Notes: generated from the sequence alone by a model not told the origin. A DNA stretch of 64,000 nt from Cyanobium sp. PLM2.Bin73 (GCA_007694915.1 REEV01000051.1:1-64000), one strand, 5' to 3'; shown: positions 7,353 through 18,234, counted from the stretch's first letter. Numbers and translations: made by a program.

Positions 7353-8579
7353 ATGGCCACCGCAGTCCGCCGCCTGCTGGCGGCGACCCTCAGCGCCGCG
7401 GCCCTGGCCACGGGCTTCGGCCCGGCCCTGGCTCCGGCCCCGGCGGCAGCCCAGGGCCGCAGTGCCGACCGCGAGCAGGCCCGCTCCAGGGCAGCCTCGC
7501 GCATCGGAGTGTGGCTCACCAACAGCCCCAGCCCGCTCTATTACCAGCCGGCGCGGATCGACCAGGCGGTGAATGAGCTGGCGGCGGCGGGCTTCACCAC
7601 CCTCTACCCCAACGTGTGGAGCCGGGGCACCACCTTCCACCGCAGCCGCTGGGCGCCGATGGAGCCGGCCCTGGAGAAGGCCAATCCAAACTTCGATCCC
7701 ATCTGCCACATGACCCGCGCCGCCCAGCGCCGCGGGATGGAGGTGTTCCCCTGGTTCGAATACGGGCTGATGGAGCCGGCCAGCGCCGAGGTGGTGAAGC
7801 GCAAACCGGAGTGGGTGCTGCAGCGCCGGGACGGCAGCACCGCCTACCCGATGCACGGCACCACCATGGTGTGGCTCAACCCGGCCCACCCGGAGGTGCG
7901 CGAGCGCTTCATCGGCCTGATCACCGAGATCGTGCAGCGCTGCGGGGTGGACGGCATCCAGTTGGATGACCACTTCGCCTGGCCGGTGGAGCTGGGCTAC
8001 GACCCGTTCACCCGGCAGCTTTACCGCCAGGCCACCGGCCAGGAGCCGCCGGCCAACCACAACGACCGCTTCTGGATGCGCTGGCGCCGCCAGCAGCTCA
8101 CCGAACTGCTGCGCGAGCTGCGCGCCGCCCTGCGCGACCTGGACGAACAGGCGCGCAGGAGCGGCAAGGGCACCGGCCACCCCACCTGGATCAGCCTCTC
8201 ACCGGGGCCCTTCCGGTTCGCCTACAACCGCTGGCTCCAGGACTGGGAGCTGTGGACCGTGGGCAGCCTCGTGGACGACCTGGTGGTGCAGAACTACGCC
8301 TACTCGGTGCAGGGCTTCGCCAACGACCTCAACCAGCCGGCGCTGGTGAAGGCCGGCGAGTGGGGCATGCCGGTGGAGATCGGCATCCTGGCCGGCTTCG
8401 GTGGCCGCACCACCGACATGACCACCCTGGCGGAGAAGGTGCGGCTGACCAAGAAGCGCGGCCACGGCGTGATCTACTTCTATTGGGAAGGGCTCTGGGG
8501 CGAACACGCCGGCCGGGAGGGCCCGGCCCTGCGCCAGCGCGCCTTCCGCGACCTGCACCGCAGCGTGCAGAGGCCCTAG
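7353..8579 (+). CDS. exported glycoside-hydrolase-like protein (GHL10 / DUF187 family)
   Basis: 408 residues. A signal peptide occupies ~1-34 (basic start, Ala/Leu core, AAAQG cleavage region). The rest matches the GHL10 family of TIM-barrel glycosidase-like proteins: RIGVWLTNSPSPLYY, NVWSRGTTFHRSRW, GMEVFPWFEYGLM, GVDGIQLDDHF (carrying the conserved acidic pair) and HGVIYFYWEGLW. The substrate is unknown; relatives are presumed to act on cell-wall or surface glycans in the periplasm. It lies 29 nt after prs and may share its transcript. Confidence 0.85.
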   Translation: MATAVRRLLAATLSAAALATGFGPALAPAPAAAQGRSADREQARSRAASRIGVWLTNSPSPLYYQPARIDQAVNELAAAGFTTLYPNVWSRGTTFHRSRWAPMEPALEKANPNFDPICHMTRAAQRRGMEVFPWFEYGLMEPASAEVVKRKPEWVLQRRDGSTAYPMHGTTMVWLNPAHPEVRERFIGLITEIVQRCGVDGIQLDDHFAWPVELGYDPFTRQLYRQATGQEPPANHNDRFWMRWRRQQLTELLRELRAALRDLDEQARRSGKGTGHPTWISLSPGPFRFAYNRWLQDWELWTVGSLVDDLVVQNYAYSVQGFANDLNQPALVKAGEWGMPVEIGILAGFGGRTTDMTTLAEKVRLTKKRGHGVIYFYWEGLWGEHAGREGPALRQRAFRDLHRSVQRP

Positions 8580-8590
8580 ACAGCCAGGCC

Positions 8591-11320
8591 TCAGGTGGCC
8601 AGGCACTGGTCCACCACCTCGCGGGTGTTGGTGGAGAGGTCGGCGGCCGCCAGCTGCTCGAGGGCCTCGCGCAGGCGGGCCTGACGTGCCGGCCCGTAGC
8701 TCTGCCAGCGGCTGAATACCTTGGCCAGGCGGGAGGCGGTGATCGGGTTGCGGCGATCGAGCGCGGCGATCTGGGCGGCCAGAAAGCGGTAGCCGCTGCC
8801 ATCGGCGGCGTGGAACACCGGCGCATTGCCGGCCAGGCCCCCGAGAACCGCCCGCACCGAGTTAGGAGCGGCGGGGTCGTAGCGGGGGTGCTTCAGCAGC
8901 CCCGCTACCCGCTCCAGGCCATCGGCGAAGGGGGCGGAGGCCTCCAGGGCAAACCAGGCGTCGAGGATCACCGGCCGCTGCTGCCAGCGCTGGAAAAAGG
9001 CGTCCATCGCCTCCTGACGCTGGGGGATCGGATAGCACTGCAGGGCCTGCAGGCCGGCCCGGGCCAGGGTCATCGAGGGGCCGCTCACGGCGTCGCGGGC
9101 GGCGGCGATCACGGCACCATCGCAGGCGCCCACCCGCCAACGCCAGATCGCCGCGGTGAGGCTGCGGGCGCCGCTGCCCTCGGGCCAGGCCAGGCTCCAC
9201 TCCGGGCGGCAGCGCTCGAGGGCCTCGGCCAGAGGATCGGCCAGGGCTTCTCCGAAGCGCTGCTGCAGGGCCAGGCGGGCGGCGAACAGGGCCGGCGGGT
9301 CGGGCTCGAGGTCCGCCGCGGCGGCCGCATCCTCCAGTTCGGGCAAGGCGGGCAGGGCCATCAGGGCAGCGCGGCTGGCCTCCGAGAGGGCGGGATCGGC
9401 GAGGATGCGACCCATCGCCTCGATCAGTTCGCTCTCAAGGGCCCCATCGGGCTGGCCCGCGGCGCGACCCAGCAGGGCATCGCGCAGCAGGGCCTGGCCA
9501 GCGTCCCAGCGGGCGAAGGCGTCGCTGTCGTGGGCCAGCAGGTGCACCAGTTCGGCGCTGGGCCGGCCCAGCTCCAGCTTCACCGGCGCCGAGAACTGAC
9601 GCAGGACCGATAGGGACGGCGGATGGTGCTGGCGGGGCAGATTCAAGATCCTGATGTGACGCTCCGGCCCGGCCACCACCAGCAGCCGGGTGAGCTGGCC
9701 CGCCTCACCGCTGCCACTGCTCTGCCTGGCCTGGGCGTCGCTCTCGCCCTCGAGCTGCACGGGCAGGGGCTGGCCGGCCTGATCGAGCAGGCCCAGGGCC
9801 AGGGGGATCACCAGCGGCTGCTTGTCGCTCTGGCCAGGGGTGGGGGGGGTGTGCTGGCGGATCTGCAGCTCCAGCTGGCCGGCCTCTCCGTCCCAGAGGC
9901 GGCGCACCTCCAGCCGGGGCGTGCCGGCCTGGTGATACCAGCGCCGGAACTGGCGGAAGTCGAAGCGCGGCAGGGGCGCTCCGGCAGCCCAGGCCTCCTC
10001 GGCGGCATCCTCCATGGCCTGCACGAAGTCGTCGCAGGTGGCCGCGGAGCCATCGTGACGCTGCACGTAGAGGGCCATGCCGCGCTGGAACGTGGCTTCT
10101 CCCAGCAGGGTATGGAGCATGCGGATCAGCTCCGACCCCTTTTCGTAGATGGTGGTGGTGTAGAAGTTGTCGATCGCCTGATAGGCATCGGGCTGCACCG
10201 GGTGAGCCGTGGGGCCTGCATCTTCTCGGAACTGGGTGTTGCGCAACAGCGCCACATTCTCGATCCGGTTGAGGGCAGCGCCATGGAGATCGGCGCTGAA
10301 ACTCTGATCACGGAACACCGTGAGGCCCTCCTTGAGGGAGAGCTGGAACCAGTCGCGGCAGGTGATGCGGTTGCCGGTCCAGTTGTGGAAATACTCGTGG
10401 GCAATCACACTCTCGATGCGCTCGAGTTCGGCGTCGGTGGCCGTTTCGGCATCGGCGAGCACCAGCTTGGAGTTGAAGATGTTGAGGCTCTTGTTCTCCA
10501 TCGCGCCCATGTTGAAATGGCGCACCGCCACGATGTTGAATTCATCGAGGTCGTACTCCAACCCGTAGCGCTGTTCGTCCCAGGCCATCGCCCGCTTGAG
10601 CGACGCCATCGCATGGGCGGTGTAGGGAGAGTCCCCGGGCTCCACATGGATGCGCAGGGTCACCGCGCGGCCACTGGCGGTGGTGAACTGATCGCGCACC
10701 TCCTCCAGCTGGCCGGCCACCAGGGCGAACAGATAGGAGGGCTTGGGGAAGGGATCGTCCCACACGGCGTAATGGCGTCCCCCACCGTTCACCGCATCGG
10801 CCAGCTCAACCGCATCGGCCAGCTCACCGGTCTCCACGCAGTTGCCGTTGGAGAGCAGCACCGGGCAGCTGCTGCGGTCGGCCTCGATGCGCACCCGGAA
10901 GCGGCTGAGCAGATCAGGGCGGTCGGGATGGAAGGTGATGCGGCGGAAGCCCTCGGCCTCGCACTGGGTGGTGAACAGCCCGCCGCTCACATACAGGCCC
11001 TCAAGGGCTGTGTTGGCGTGGGGCCGGATCCGCACCCGGCTCTCAAGCACGAAGGCGCCCCCCGGAGGTTGGGGGATCACCAGGTTCTGGCCGTCGAGCC
11101 GCATCGCCTCAGGGGCCAGGGGCTGGCCATCGCAGCGCAGCTCCAGCAGCTCCAGGTCCACCCCCTGGAGCACCAGCGGCCCTGGCCCGGCCTCCGGGTT
11201 GGGCCGGAAAGCCAGCCGCGCCTCCACCTCGGCGTGGTCCTCGAACAGGCGCACCGTGAGGTCGGTGCGATCCAGCAGCTGGGCTGCGGGCCGGTAGTCG
11301 GCGAGACGCACGCTGGTCAT
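8591..11320 (-). CDS. pepN: aminopeptidase N (M1 zinc metalloprotease)
   Basis: Cytosolic aminopeptidase that trims N-terminal residues from peptides; 909 residues, near E. coli PepN length. The exopeptidase motif GAMEN is at 272-276. The zinc site is HEYFH at 308-312 with the third ligand Glu331 in LKEGLT, exactly the HExxH-x18-E spacing. The start ATG at 11318-11320 overlaps the TGA of the upstream gene (ATGA), indicating translational coupling. An 18-bp exact tandem duplication at 10791-10826 makes the peptide repeat ELADAV-ELADAV near residues 166-177, a region that is usually a variable loop. Confidence 0.96.
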   Translation of the reverse strand: MTSVRLADYRPAAQLLDRTDLTVRLFEDHAEVEARLAFRPNPEAGPGPLVLQGVDLELLELRCDGQPLAPEAMRLDGQNLVIPQPPGGAFVLESRVRIRPHANTALEGLYVSGGLFTTQCEAEGFRRITFHPDRPDLLSRFRVRIEADRSSCPVLLSNGNCVETGELADAVELADAVNGGGRHYAVWDDPFPKPSYLFALVAGQLEEVRDQFTTASGRAVTLRIHVEPGDSPYTAHAMASLKRAMAWDEQRYGLEYDLDEFNIVAVRHFNMGAMENKSLNIFNSKLVLADAETATDAELERIESVIAHEYFHNWTGNRITCRDWFQLSLKEGLTVFRDQSFSADLHGAALNRIENVALLRNTQFREDAGPTAHPVQPDAYQAIDNFYTTTIYEKGSELIRMLHTLLGEATFQRGMALYVQRHDGSAATCDDFVQAMEDAAEEAWAAGAPLPRFDFRQFRRWYHQAGTPRLEVRRLWDGEAGQLELQIRQHTPPTPGQSDKQPLVIPLALGLLDQAGQPLPVQLEGESDAQARQSSGSGEAGQLTRLLVVAGPERHIRILNLPRQHHPPSLSVLRQFSAPVKLELGRPSAELVHLLAHDSDAFARWDAGQALLRDALLGRAAGQPDGALESELIEAMGRILADPALSEASRAALMALPALPELEDAAAAADLEPDPPALFAARLALQQRFGEALADPLAEALERCRPEWSLAWPEGSGARSLTAAIWRWRVGACDGAVIAAARDAVSGPSMTLARAGLQALQCYPIPQRQEAMDAFFQRWQQRPVILDAWFALEASAPFADGLERVAGLLKHPRYDPAAPNSVRAVLGGLAGNAPVFHAADGSGYRFLAAQIAALDRRNPITASRLAKVFSRWQSYGPARQARLREALEQLAAADLSTNTREVVDQCLAT
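10791..10826. repeat. exact 18-bp tandem duplication inside pepN
   Basis: ACCGCATCGGCCAGCTCA occurs twice in direct succession (10791-10808, 10809-10826). It keeps the frame and adds six residues to PepN. Confidence 0.95.
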
Positions 11321-11799
11321 GGCAGGGCAGGGGGATTGGGAGCGGCCTTGACGGCCTGCTGCACGTCACGCAACACGTCCTCCGGCAGCTGGTCCGGGCA
11401 GAGCTCGGCGGCGCCCAGCACGGCGGCGTTGATCGAGCCCTTGCGCAGATCATCCAGGCTCAGGGGCGTGTCCGACACCGGGGCAATGCCGCCCCCGTGG
11501 CTGCCCTGGATCCACACGCTGATGGTTTCAGCGGCGATCGTCACGGCCAGGTCGAACTCCACCCCGGCGGTGCGGGCAATGCACACGTTGAGGGCGGCCA
11601 GGCGGGTGTACACATCCATCTCGGCCTCGCTGGCCGGAGCCGCCAGGGCTGGCGAGGCCGGCAGCGCCATGGCTGCCACAGTCAGCAGAGACGCCAGAGG
11701 CGCCCTGCGCAACCGCGCGGCGCGCTGGGACTGGGGGCGCTGGGACTGGAGGCGCAGAGGCACAGCGGCCACCGGTGAGGTGAATCCATGCTGCTGCAT
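11317..11799 (-). CDS. small exported protein of unknown function
   Basis: 160 residues from the ATG at 11799 (a GTG/ATG further out would add eight). It has an Arg-rich N-terminus, then a hydrophobic stretch (APLASLLTVAAMALPASPALA) ending in a plausible signal-peptidase site. The mature ~110 residues contain two cysteines (NVCIARTAG and AELCPDQLP), consistent with a disulfide in the periplasm or thylakoid lumen. I recognise no family. It is translationally coupled to pepN by an ATGA overlap and is divergent from sasA with 42 nt between starts. Confidence 0.65.
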   Translation of the reverse strand: MQQHGFTSPVAAVPLRLQSQRPQSQRAARLRRAPLASLLTVAAMALPASPALAAPASEAEMDVYTRLAALNVCIARTAGVEFDLAVTIAAETISVWIQGSHGGGIAPVSDTPLSLDDLRKGSINAAVLGAAELCPDQLPEDVLRDVQQAVKAAPNPPALP

Positions 11800-11841
11800 G
11801 GCGAGGCGGTACCGCCCCGGCACCGATCTCCATAGGCTGGG

Positions 11842-13002
11842 ATGGTGGATTCCGCAGCCGCCAGCCCTTCTTCAGCCGCGGCTTGCGCCGAGGGGCCGCA
11901 GCAGGAGCTGAAGCTGCTGCTGCTGGCCTCCCGCCAGCACCTGGCCAGTGCTGACCTGCGCCAGCTTCAGCAGTTGCTTCGGGATCAGAACCTGGGGCTG
12001 AACGCCCAGCTCACGATCAGCGATCCCGCCCGTCATCCGGAACTGCTGGAGCTGCATCGACTGGTGGCCACCCCCGCCCTGGTGAAGCTGGCTCCCCTGC
12101 CCCGCCAGGTGTTCGCCGGCAGCACGATCAGCAAACAGCTGCGCAGCTGGCTACCCCGCTGGCAGCAGGAGCAGGTGGTGAGCGGTCTGGGCATCAACCT
12201 GCCCCCGGTGGAGACCGATGGCAGCCGCAGCCGCCGGGAACTGCAGCTCGACGATCAGCTGCTGGTGTTGCGCCAGGAGAACGAGGCCCTGATCGAGCGT
12301 CTGGGGGTGCAGGAGCGCCTGCTGCGCATGGTGGCCCATGAGCTGCGCACCCCGCTCACCGCCTCCAAGCTGGCGTTGCAGAGCTATGAGCTGGGCCAGA
12401 TCGACGTCCACCGCTTCCAGGACGTGCTGCGCCGGCGGCTGAACGACATCGAGGCCCTGTCGCAGGATCTCCTGGAGGTGGGCAGCACCCGCTGGGAGGC
12501 CCTGTTCCACCCCCAACGGCTCAGCCTCGGCACCGTGGCGGCGGAGACGATCCTGGAGCTGGAGAAGCTGTGGGTGGGCCGGGATCTCTGCCTGGTCACC
12601 GATATCCCCGCCGATCTGCCGGACGTGTATGCCGATGGCCGGCGGATGCGCCAGGTCCTGCTCAACCTGCTGGAGAACGCCTTCAAGTACACCCCCGATG
12701 GCGGCAGGGTGAGCCTGGCCCTGCTCCACCGCACCAGCCAGTGGCTGCAGCTGAGTGTGTGCGACAGCGGCCCGGGCATTCCGGAGGCCGAGCAGCAGCG
12801 CATCTTCCAGGAGCGGGTGCGCCTGCCCCAGACCGCCGGCAGCACCTCCGGTTACGGGGTGGGCCTGTCGGTGTGCCACCGCATCGCCGAGGTCCATGGC
12901 GGACGCATCTGGGTGGTGTCCAAGCCCGGCGAGGGGGCCTGCTTCCACGTCACCGTGCCGGTGTGGAACGGCCAGAGAGCAGCGCAGGGAACGCCGTCTT
13001 GA
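11842..13002 (+). CDS. sasA: adaptive-response histidine kinase SasA (circadian output)
   Basis: 386 residues. Residues ~21-105 form a KaiB-like thioredoxin-fold domain that binds KaiC (LKLLLLASRQHLASADLRQL). The kinase core has His166 in MVAHELRTPLTA, an N box (NLLENAFKYTPDG), a G1 box (DSGPGIP) and a G2 box (GYGVGLSVC). In the family SasA autophosphorylates on binding KaiC-ATP and passes the phosphate to RpaA, setting circadian transcription. There is no transmembrane segment, as expected for a soluble clock kinase. rpaA and the kai genes are not in this window. Confidence 0.93.
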   Translation: MVDSAAASPSSAAACAEGPQQELKLLLLASRQHLASADLRQLQQLLRDQNLGLNAQLTISDPARHPELLELHRLVATPALVKLAPLPRQVFAGSTISKQLRSWLPRWQQEQVVSGLGINLPPVETDGSRSRRELQLDDQLLVLRQENEALIERLGVQERLLRMVAHELRTPLTASKLALQSYELGQIDVHRFQDVLRRRLNDIEALSQDLLEVGSTRWEALFHPQRLSLGTVAAETILELEKLWVGRDLCLVTDIPADLPDVYADGRRMRQVLLNLLENAFKYTPDGGRVSLALLHRTSQWLQLSVCDSGPGIPEAEQQRIFQERVRLPQTAGSTSGYGVGLSVCHRIAEVHGGRIWVVSKPGEGACFHVTVPVWNGQRAAQGTPS

Positions 13003-13048
13003 CGAAGGGACACCCCGGCCCGTAGCGTCCACGGATCGGCGCAACGGC

Positions 13049-13065
13049 CCAGATCCAAGATCTGG
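13049..13065 (+). terminator. hairpin downstream of sasA
   Basis: Perfect 7-bp stem CCAGATC / GATCTGG with a three-base loop, 46 nt after the sasA stop. It is followed by a pyrimidine-rich but not T-only stretch (TGCTGCTTCTCCTC). Position and strength fit a transcription terminator, though a proper U-tract is missing. Confidence 0.4.
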
Positions 13066-13142
13066 TGCTGCTTCTCCTCAACAGCCCTGCTCACGGGGTT
13101 TTACTGTTGAACCCGCATGGCGGGATATGGCGCCGTGGCCTC

Positions 13143-13215
13143 GCCCCCATCGTCTAGAGGCCTAGGACACCTCCCTTTCACGGAGGCGACAGGGGTTCGA
13201 ATCCCCTTGGGGGTA
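13143..13215 (+). tRNA. trnE: tRNA-Glu (anticodon UUC)
   Basis: A 73-nt cloverleaf: acceptor arm GCCCCCA paired with TGGGGGT, D arm with TCTAGAGGCCTAGGA, anticodon stem CCTCC/GGAGG with loop CTTTCAC (anticodon TTC), and T arm CAGGGGTTCGAATCCCCT. The CCA end is not encoded. In cyanobacteria charged tRNA-Glu also supplies glutamyl-tRNA reductase at the start of haem and chlorophyll synthesis. The antisense ORF across it (13101-13304) is spurious. Confidence 0.97.
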
Positions 13216-13278
13216 TTACAAGCGACGCGCATTGCAAGCGAAGCGCATTTCGAGTTACGCGGATTGCGAGTGACGCGA
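13215..13278. repeat. four degenerate 16-bp tandem repeats directly after tRNA-Glu
   Basis: Units start at 13215, 13231, 13247 and 13263, each 16 bp. Approximate consensus ATTGCRAGYGACGCGC; unit 2 reads ATTGCAAGCGAAGCGC and unit 4 ATTGCGAGTGACGCGA. The array begins at the discriminator base of the tRNA, so it forms the immediate 3' trailer of the precursor. No coding potential is evident. Confidence 0.85.
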
Positions 13279-13344
13279 CTCCGCGGCCCCCTCTGACTGT
13301 TCACTTCACCCTTGCGGAGTGATGGATGCCGGGGCGATAACTGA

Positions 13345-15270
<1,926 letters not shown>

Positions 15271-15327
15271 GGCGGTCCCCGGCGATTCGGTGCTCGTTTG
15301 CTCACAGCGCCGGGCCGTGGATGCTCC

Positions 15328-15369
15328 CTGGCTGCGGCGGCAGCCAGCCTGGAGCTGAAGCAGCCAGCC
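15328..15369 (+). promoter_or_regulatory. zwf leader with one left arm and two competing right arms
   Basis: CTGGCTGC (15328-15335) pairs perfectly with GCAGCCAG at 15340-15347 (8-bp stem, 4-nt loop). The same GCAGCCAGCC sequence recurs at 15360-15369, so the left arm could pair with either copy. The second copy ends three bases before the AGGAG ribosome-binding site (15373-15377) of zwf. Alternative pairing could affect access to this site; regulation is inferred. Confidence 0.5.
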
Positions 15370-15385
15370 ACCAGGAGATGCGTTC

Positions 15386-16909
15386 ATGAGCGCGGTGCTC
15401 ACCAACCCCCTGCGGGTCGGCCTGAGGCAGGAGAGGATCATCCCCGCCCAGTGCATCGTGATCTTCGGGGCCAGCGGCGACCTCACCCAGCGCAAGCTGA
15501 TCCCGGCCCTGTTCGAGCTCTACCGCCAGCGCCGGCTGCCCAGCGAGTTCGCGGTGCTGGGATGCGCCCGCCGGCCCTGGAGTGATGAGGAGTTCCGCTC
15601 GCGCATGGCCGAAGCCCTGGGCGATGAGATCGCCGGCCACGGCCACATCTGGGAGGGCTTTGCCGCCGGGCTCTTCTATGAACCCGCCGACCTCGCCAAC
15701 CCCGTCTCGATCGTGGCCCTCGGCGAGCGGCTCGAGCAGATCGACCGGCTTCGCGCCACCCGCGGCAACCGCACCTTCTACCTGTCGGTGTCACCGGCCT
15801 TCTACGGCAGCGGCACCCGGGCCCTGGCCGCCGCCGGCCTGCTGGACGACCCCGACCGCACCCGGGTTGTGATCGAAAAGCCCTTCGGCACCGACTACCC
15901 CAGTGCCCAGGCCCTGAACAAGGTGGTGCAGGCCTGCGCCAAGGAAAAGCAGATCTTCCGGATCGACCACTACCTCGGCAAGGAAACGGTTCAGAACATC
16001 CTGGTGCTGCGGTTCGCCAACACCATCTTCGAGCCGATCTGGAACCGCAATTACATCTCCAATGTGCAGATCACGGCGGCGGAGACGGTGGGGGTAGAGG
16101 AGCGGGCCGGCTACTACGAAAGCAGCGGCGCCCTGCGCGACATGGTGCAGAACCACCTCACCCAGATCCTGGCGCTCACGGCCATGGAACCTCCTGGGCG
16201 CTTCGATGCCGAGGCCATCCGCAACGAGAAGGCCAAGGTGCTGCAGGCCGCCCGGCTGGCCCACCGGAGCGAGCCCTGGAAGTGCTGCGTGCGCGGCCAG
16301 TACGGGCCCGGGGGCAGCGCCCGCAGCCCGATCCCCGGTTACCGAGAGGAGCCTGGGGTGAACGCCAACAGCACCACGGAAACCTACGTGGCGATGAAGC
16401 TGTTCATCGACAACTGGCGCTGGCAGGGGGTGCCCTTCTACGTGCGCACCGGCAAGCGACTGCCTAAACGCCTCAGCGAGGTGGTGCTCACCTTCCGCGA
16501 GGCTCCGGTGCACCTGTTCGATGCCGCCGGCGGTGCCCCCACCCCCAACCAGCTGATCCTGCGCATCCAGCCGGATGAGGGCGCTGACATCCGCTTCGAG
16601 GTCAAGGCCCCCGGCTCCGGCATGCGCAGCCGCCCGGTGGACATGGCCTTCAGCTACGACGAGAGCTTCGGTGAGCCGAGCGATGAGGGCTACGTGCGCC
16701 TGCTCGCCGACGCCATGCTCGGCGATCCCACCCTGTTCACCCGCAGCGATGAGGTGGAGGCCGCCTGGCGGCTGTACACGCCACTGCTGGAACTGATCGA
16801 AGACGCCCCCTGGCAATTGCCGGTGCAGCCCTACGAGGCCCGCACCTGGGGACCTGCCGCGGCCGATGTTCTGCTGGCCGATGACGGGCTGGTGTGGCGT
16901 CGTCCCTGA
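15386..16909 (+). CDS. zwf: glucose-6-phosphate 1-dehydrogenase
   Basis: First enzyme of the oxidative pentose phosphate pathway; oxidises glucose 6-phosphate with NADP+ and supplies NADPH at night. 507 residues. The dinucleotide-binding motif FGASGDLTQRKLIPAL is near residue 30 and the substrate/active-site motif RIDHYLGKE carries the catalytic His. Met at 15386 has an AGGAG eight bases upstream; an earlier ATG at 15378 opens only a three-codon frame that ends on the zwf start (ATGA). opcA follows 26 nt downstream, the standard cyanobacterial zwf-opcA operon. Confidence 0.97.
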   Translation: MSAVLTNPLRVGLRQERIIPAQCIVIFGASGDLTQRKLIPALFELYRQRRLPSEFAVLGCARRPWSDEEFRSRMAEALGDEIAGHGHIWEGFAAGLFYEPADLANPVSIVALGERLEQIDRLRATRGNRTFYLSVSPAFYGSGTRALAAAGLLDDPDRTRVVIEKPFGTDYPSAQALNKVVQACAKEKQIFRIDHYLGKETVQNILVLRFANTIFEPIWNRNYISNVQITAAETVGVEERAGYYESSGALRDMVQNHLTQILALTAMEPPGRFDAEAIRNEKAKVLQAARLAHRSEPWKCCVRGQYGPGGSARSPIPGYREEPGVNANSTTETYVAMKLFIDNWRWQGVPFYVRTGKRLPKRLSEVVLTFREAPVHLFDAAGGAPTPNQLILRIQPDEGADIRFEVKAPGSGMRSRPVDMAFSYDESFGEPSDEGYVRLLADAMLGDPTLFTRSDEVEAAWRLYTPLLELIEDAPWQLPVQPYEARTWGPAAADVLLADDGLVWRRP

Positions 16910-16935
16910 GCACCGCACCTCCGCCCCGACCCGCC

Positions 16936-18234
16936 ATGCCCACCCAGCTCACCCTCCAGGCCCCCACGGCCCTGCCACCCGAAGAGGTTCCCAACTACCT
17001 GCAGACGCTCTGGGGGGAGGGGCTGCAGGGCTCCGATGGCGCCACCACCTTCACCCTGGTGGTGTACGAAGCCTCCTGGCTGCAGCAGCATCTGATCCGC
17101 ACCGGCCGGGCCGACGGCCCCCTCACCGGCCTGCTCGAGCGCGAGCTGATCGAAGCGGCCAAACAGGCGGTGAGCGAACTCGGGCTGCCCCTGAGCACGG
17201 CCGTGATGGATCAGCGCCTGGCCTGGGAGCTGGGCCAGCAGCCTGGCCACCACGAGGCCCAGGACCTGCGTGGCCAGTTCGTGGAGGGCGCCATCAGTGC
17301 CCACAAACCCCGGCGGCTGATCACCCTGGCCCCCACCCTCGACGAGGGCCAGCCCCTGGAAACCCTGGTGGCCGCCTACTGCCCCCTGCCGGACGAGGGA
17401 GCCGGCGGCACCGCCTGCGGTGACGTGGTGGTGTTGCGGGGCGGGCGCGGGTCGCTGCAGCAGTCGCTCGATCTCGTCCATCCCCTGATCTGCCCCGATC
17501 TGCCCTGCTGGGTGTGGTGGAACAGCAGCCTTGACGAAGCCCCCGAGCTGCTGGAGGCCCTGGCACCCCCGTCCCGGCGGCTGGTGGTGGACAGCTCCCT
17601 GGGCCATCCCCGACGCTGCGTCGACCTTCTGGTGCGCTGCATCGAAGCCGGCCAGGCGGTGAACGACCTCAACTGGCTGCGGCTGCGCACCTGGCGGGAA
17701 TCGCTGGCGATGGTGTTCGATCCCCCCTCGCGCCGCACCGCCCTGGAGCATGTGGTGCAGCTGGACATCGACGTGGAGGGCGACCACCCCCTCAAGGGGC
17801 TGCTGCTGGCGGCCTGGATCGCCGACCGGCTGGGCTGGCACCTGGTGGAGTCGTACACCATCCCGGGCAACGGGGATGGCGATGGCATCGGCGCCGCCCT
17901 CGAGCGCACCGATGGGGCCGCCGTGCAGTTGCGGCTGATGCCGGTGCCGGTGGGCAGTCCCAAGATCCACCCTGGCGCCCTGGTGGGTCTGCGGCTGATC
18001 TGCGCGCCCCAGGGCCGTCCGCCCCTGTGCGTGATCCTGTGCTCGGAATCGGGTGGCTGCATGCGCCTGGAGGCGGGAGGCATGGCCTCGATGGAGCTGG
18101 CTGAAGACGTCGTGCCCCTGCCCAACGAGAGCGAGGAGATGGAGCTGGCCCGACTGCTGGCGGGCGGCCACGACAGCACCAACCCGCTGCTGGCTGCCGC
18201 CGCCTCGATTGCGGCCCGGCTGCTGCCGGCCTGA
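16936..18234 (+). CDS. opcA: glucose-6-phosphate dehydrogenase assembly/activator protein OpcA
   Basis: 432 residues from the ATG at 16936. OpcA is the redox-sensitive effector that promotes assembly and activity of G6PDH in cyanobacteria. The sequence has the family's globular pattern (QAPTALPPEEVPNYLQTLW near the start, GATTFTLVVYEASWLQQHL, a RRLVVDSSLGHPRRC segment and a C-terminal region with CVILCSESGG). Cysteines at several sites are consistent with thioredoxin control, which is known for the family but not visible here. It is directly downstream of zwf. Confidence 0.93.
   Translation: MPTQLTLQAPTALPPEEVPNYLQTLWGEGLQGSDGATTFTLVVYEASWLQQHLIRTGRADGPLTGLLERELIEAAKQAVSELGLPLSTAVMDQRLAWELGQQPGHHEAQDLRGQFVEGAISAHKPRRLITLAPTLDEGQPLETLVAAYCPLPDEGAGGTACGDVVVLRGGRGSLQQSLDLVHPLICPDLPCWVWWNSSLDEAPELLEALAPPSRRLVVDSSLGHPRRCVDLLVRCIEAGQAVNDLNWLRLRTWRESLAMVFDPPSRRTALEHVVQLDIDVEGDHPLKGLLLAAWIADRLGWHLVESYTIPGNGDGDGIGAALERTDGAAVQLRLMPVPVGSPKIHPGALVGLRLICAPQGRPPLCVILCSESGGCMRLEAGGMASMELAEDVVPLPNESEEMELARLLAGGHDSTNPLLAAAASIAARLLPA

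Noticed and set aside
9623-11911. 762-codon plus-strand ORF
   Set aside because: Antisense of pepN; composition is Gly/His/Gln-rich with no domain, produced by high GC.
13100-13130. Promoter for tRNA-Glu (TTGAAC and GATATG)
   Set aside because: The spacing between the boxes is about 11 bp, too short for a sigma-70 promoter.
13215-13278. Possible CRISPR array
   Set aside because: The 16-bp units are contiguous with no unique spacers and no cas genes are near.
13101-13304. 67-residue minus-strand ORF containing GIRTPVASVKGRCPRP
   Set aside because: It is the antisense of tRNA-Glu; this is a common false ORF over tRNA-Glu genes.
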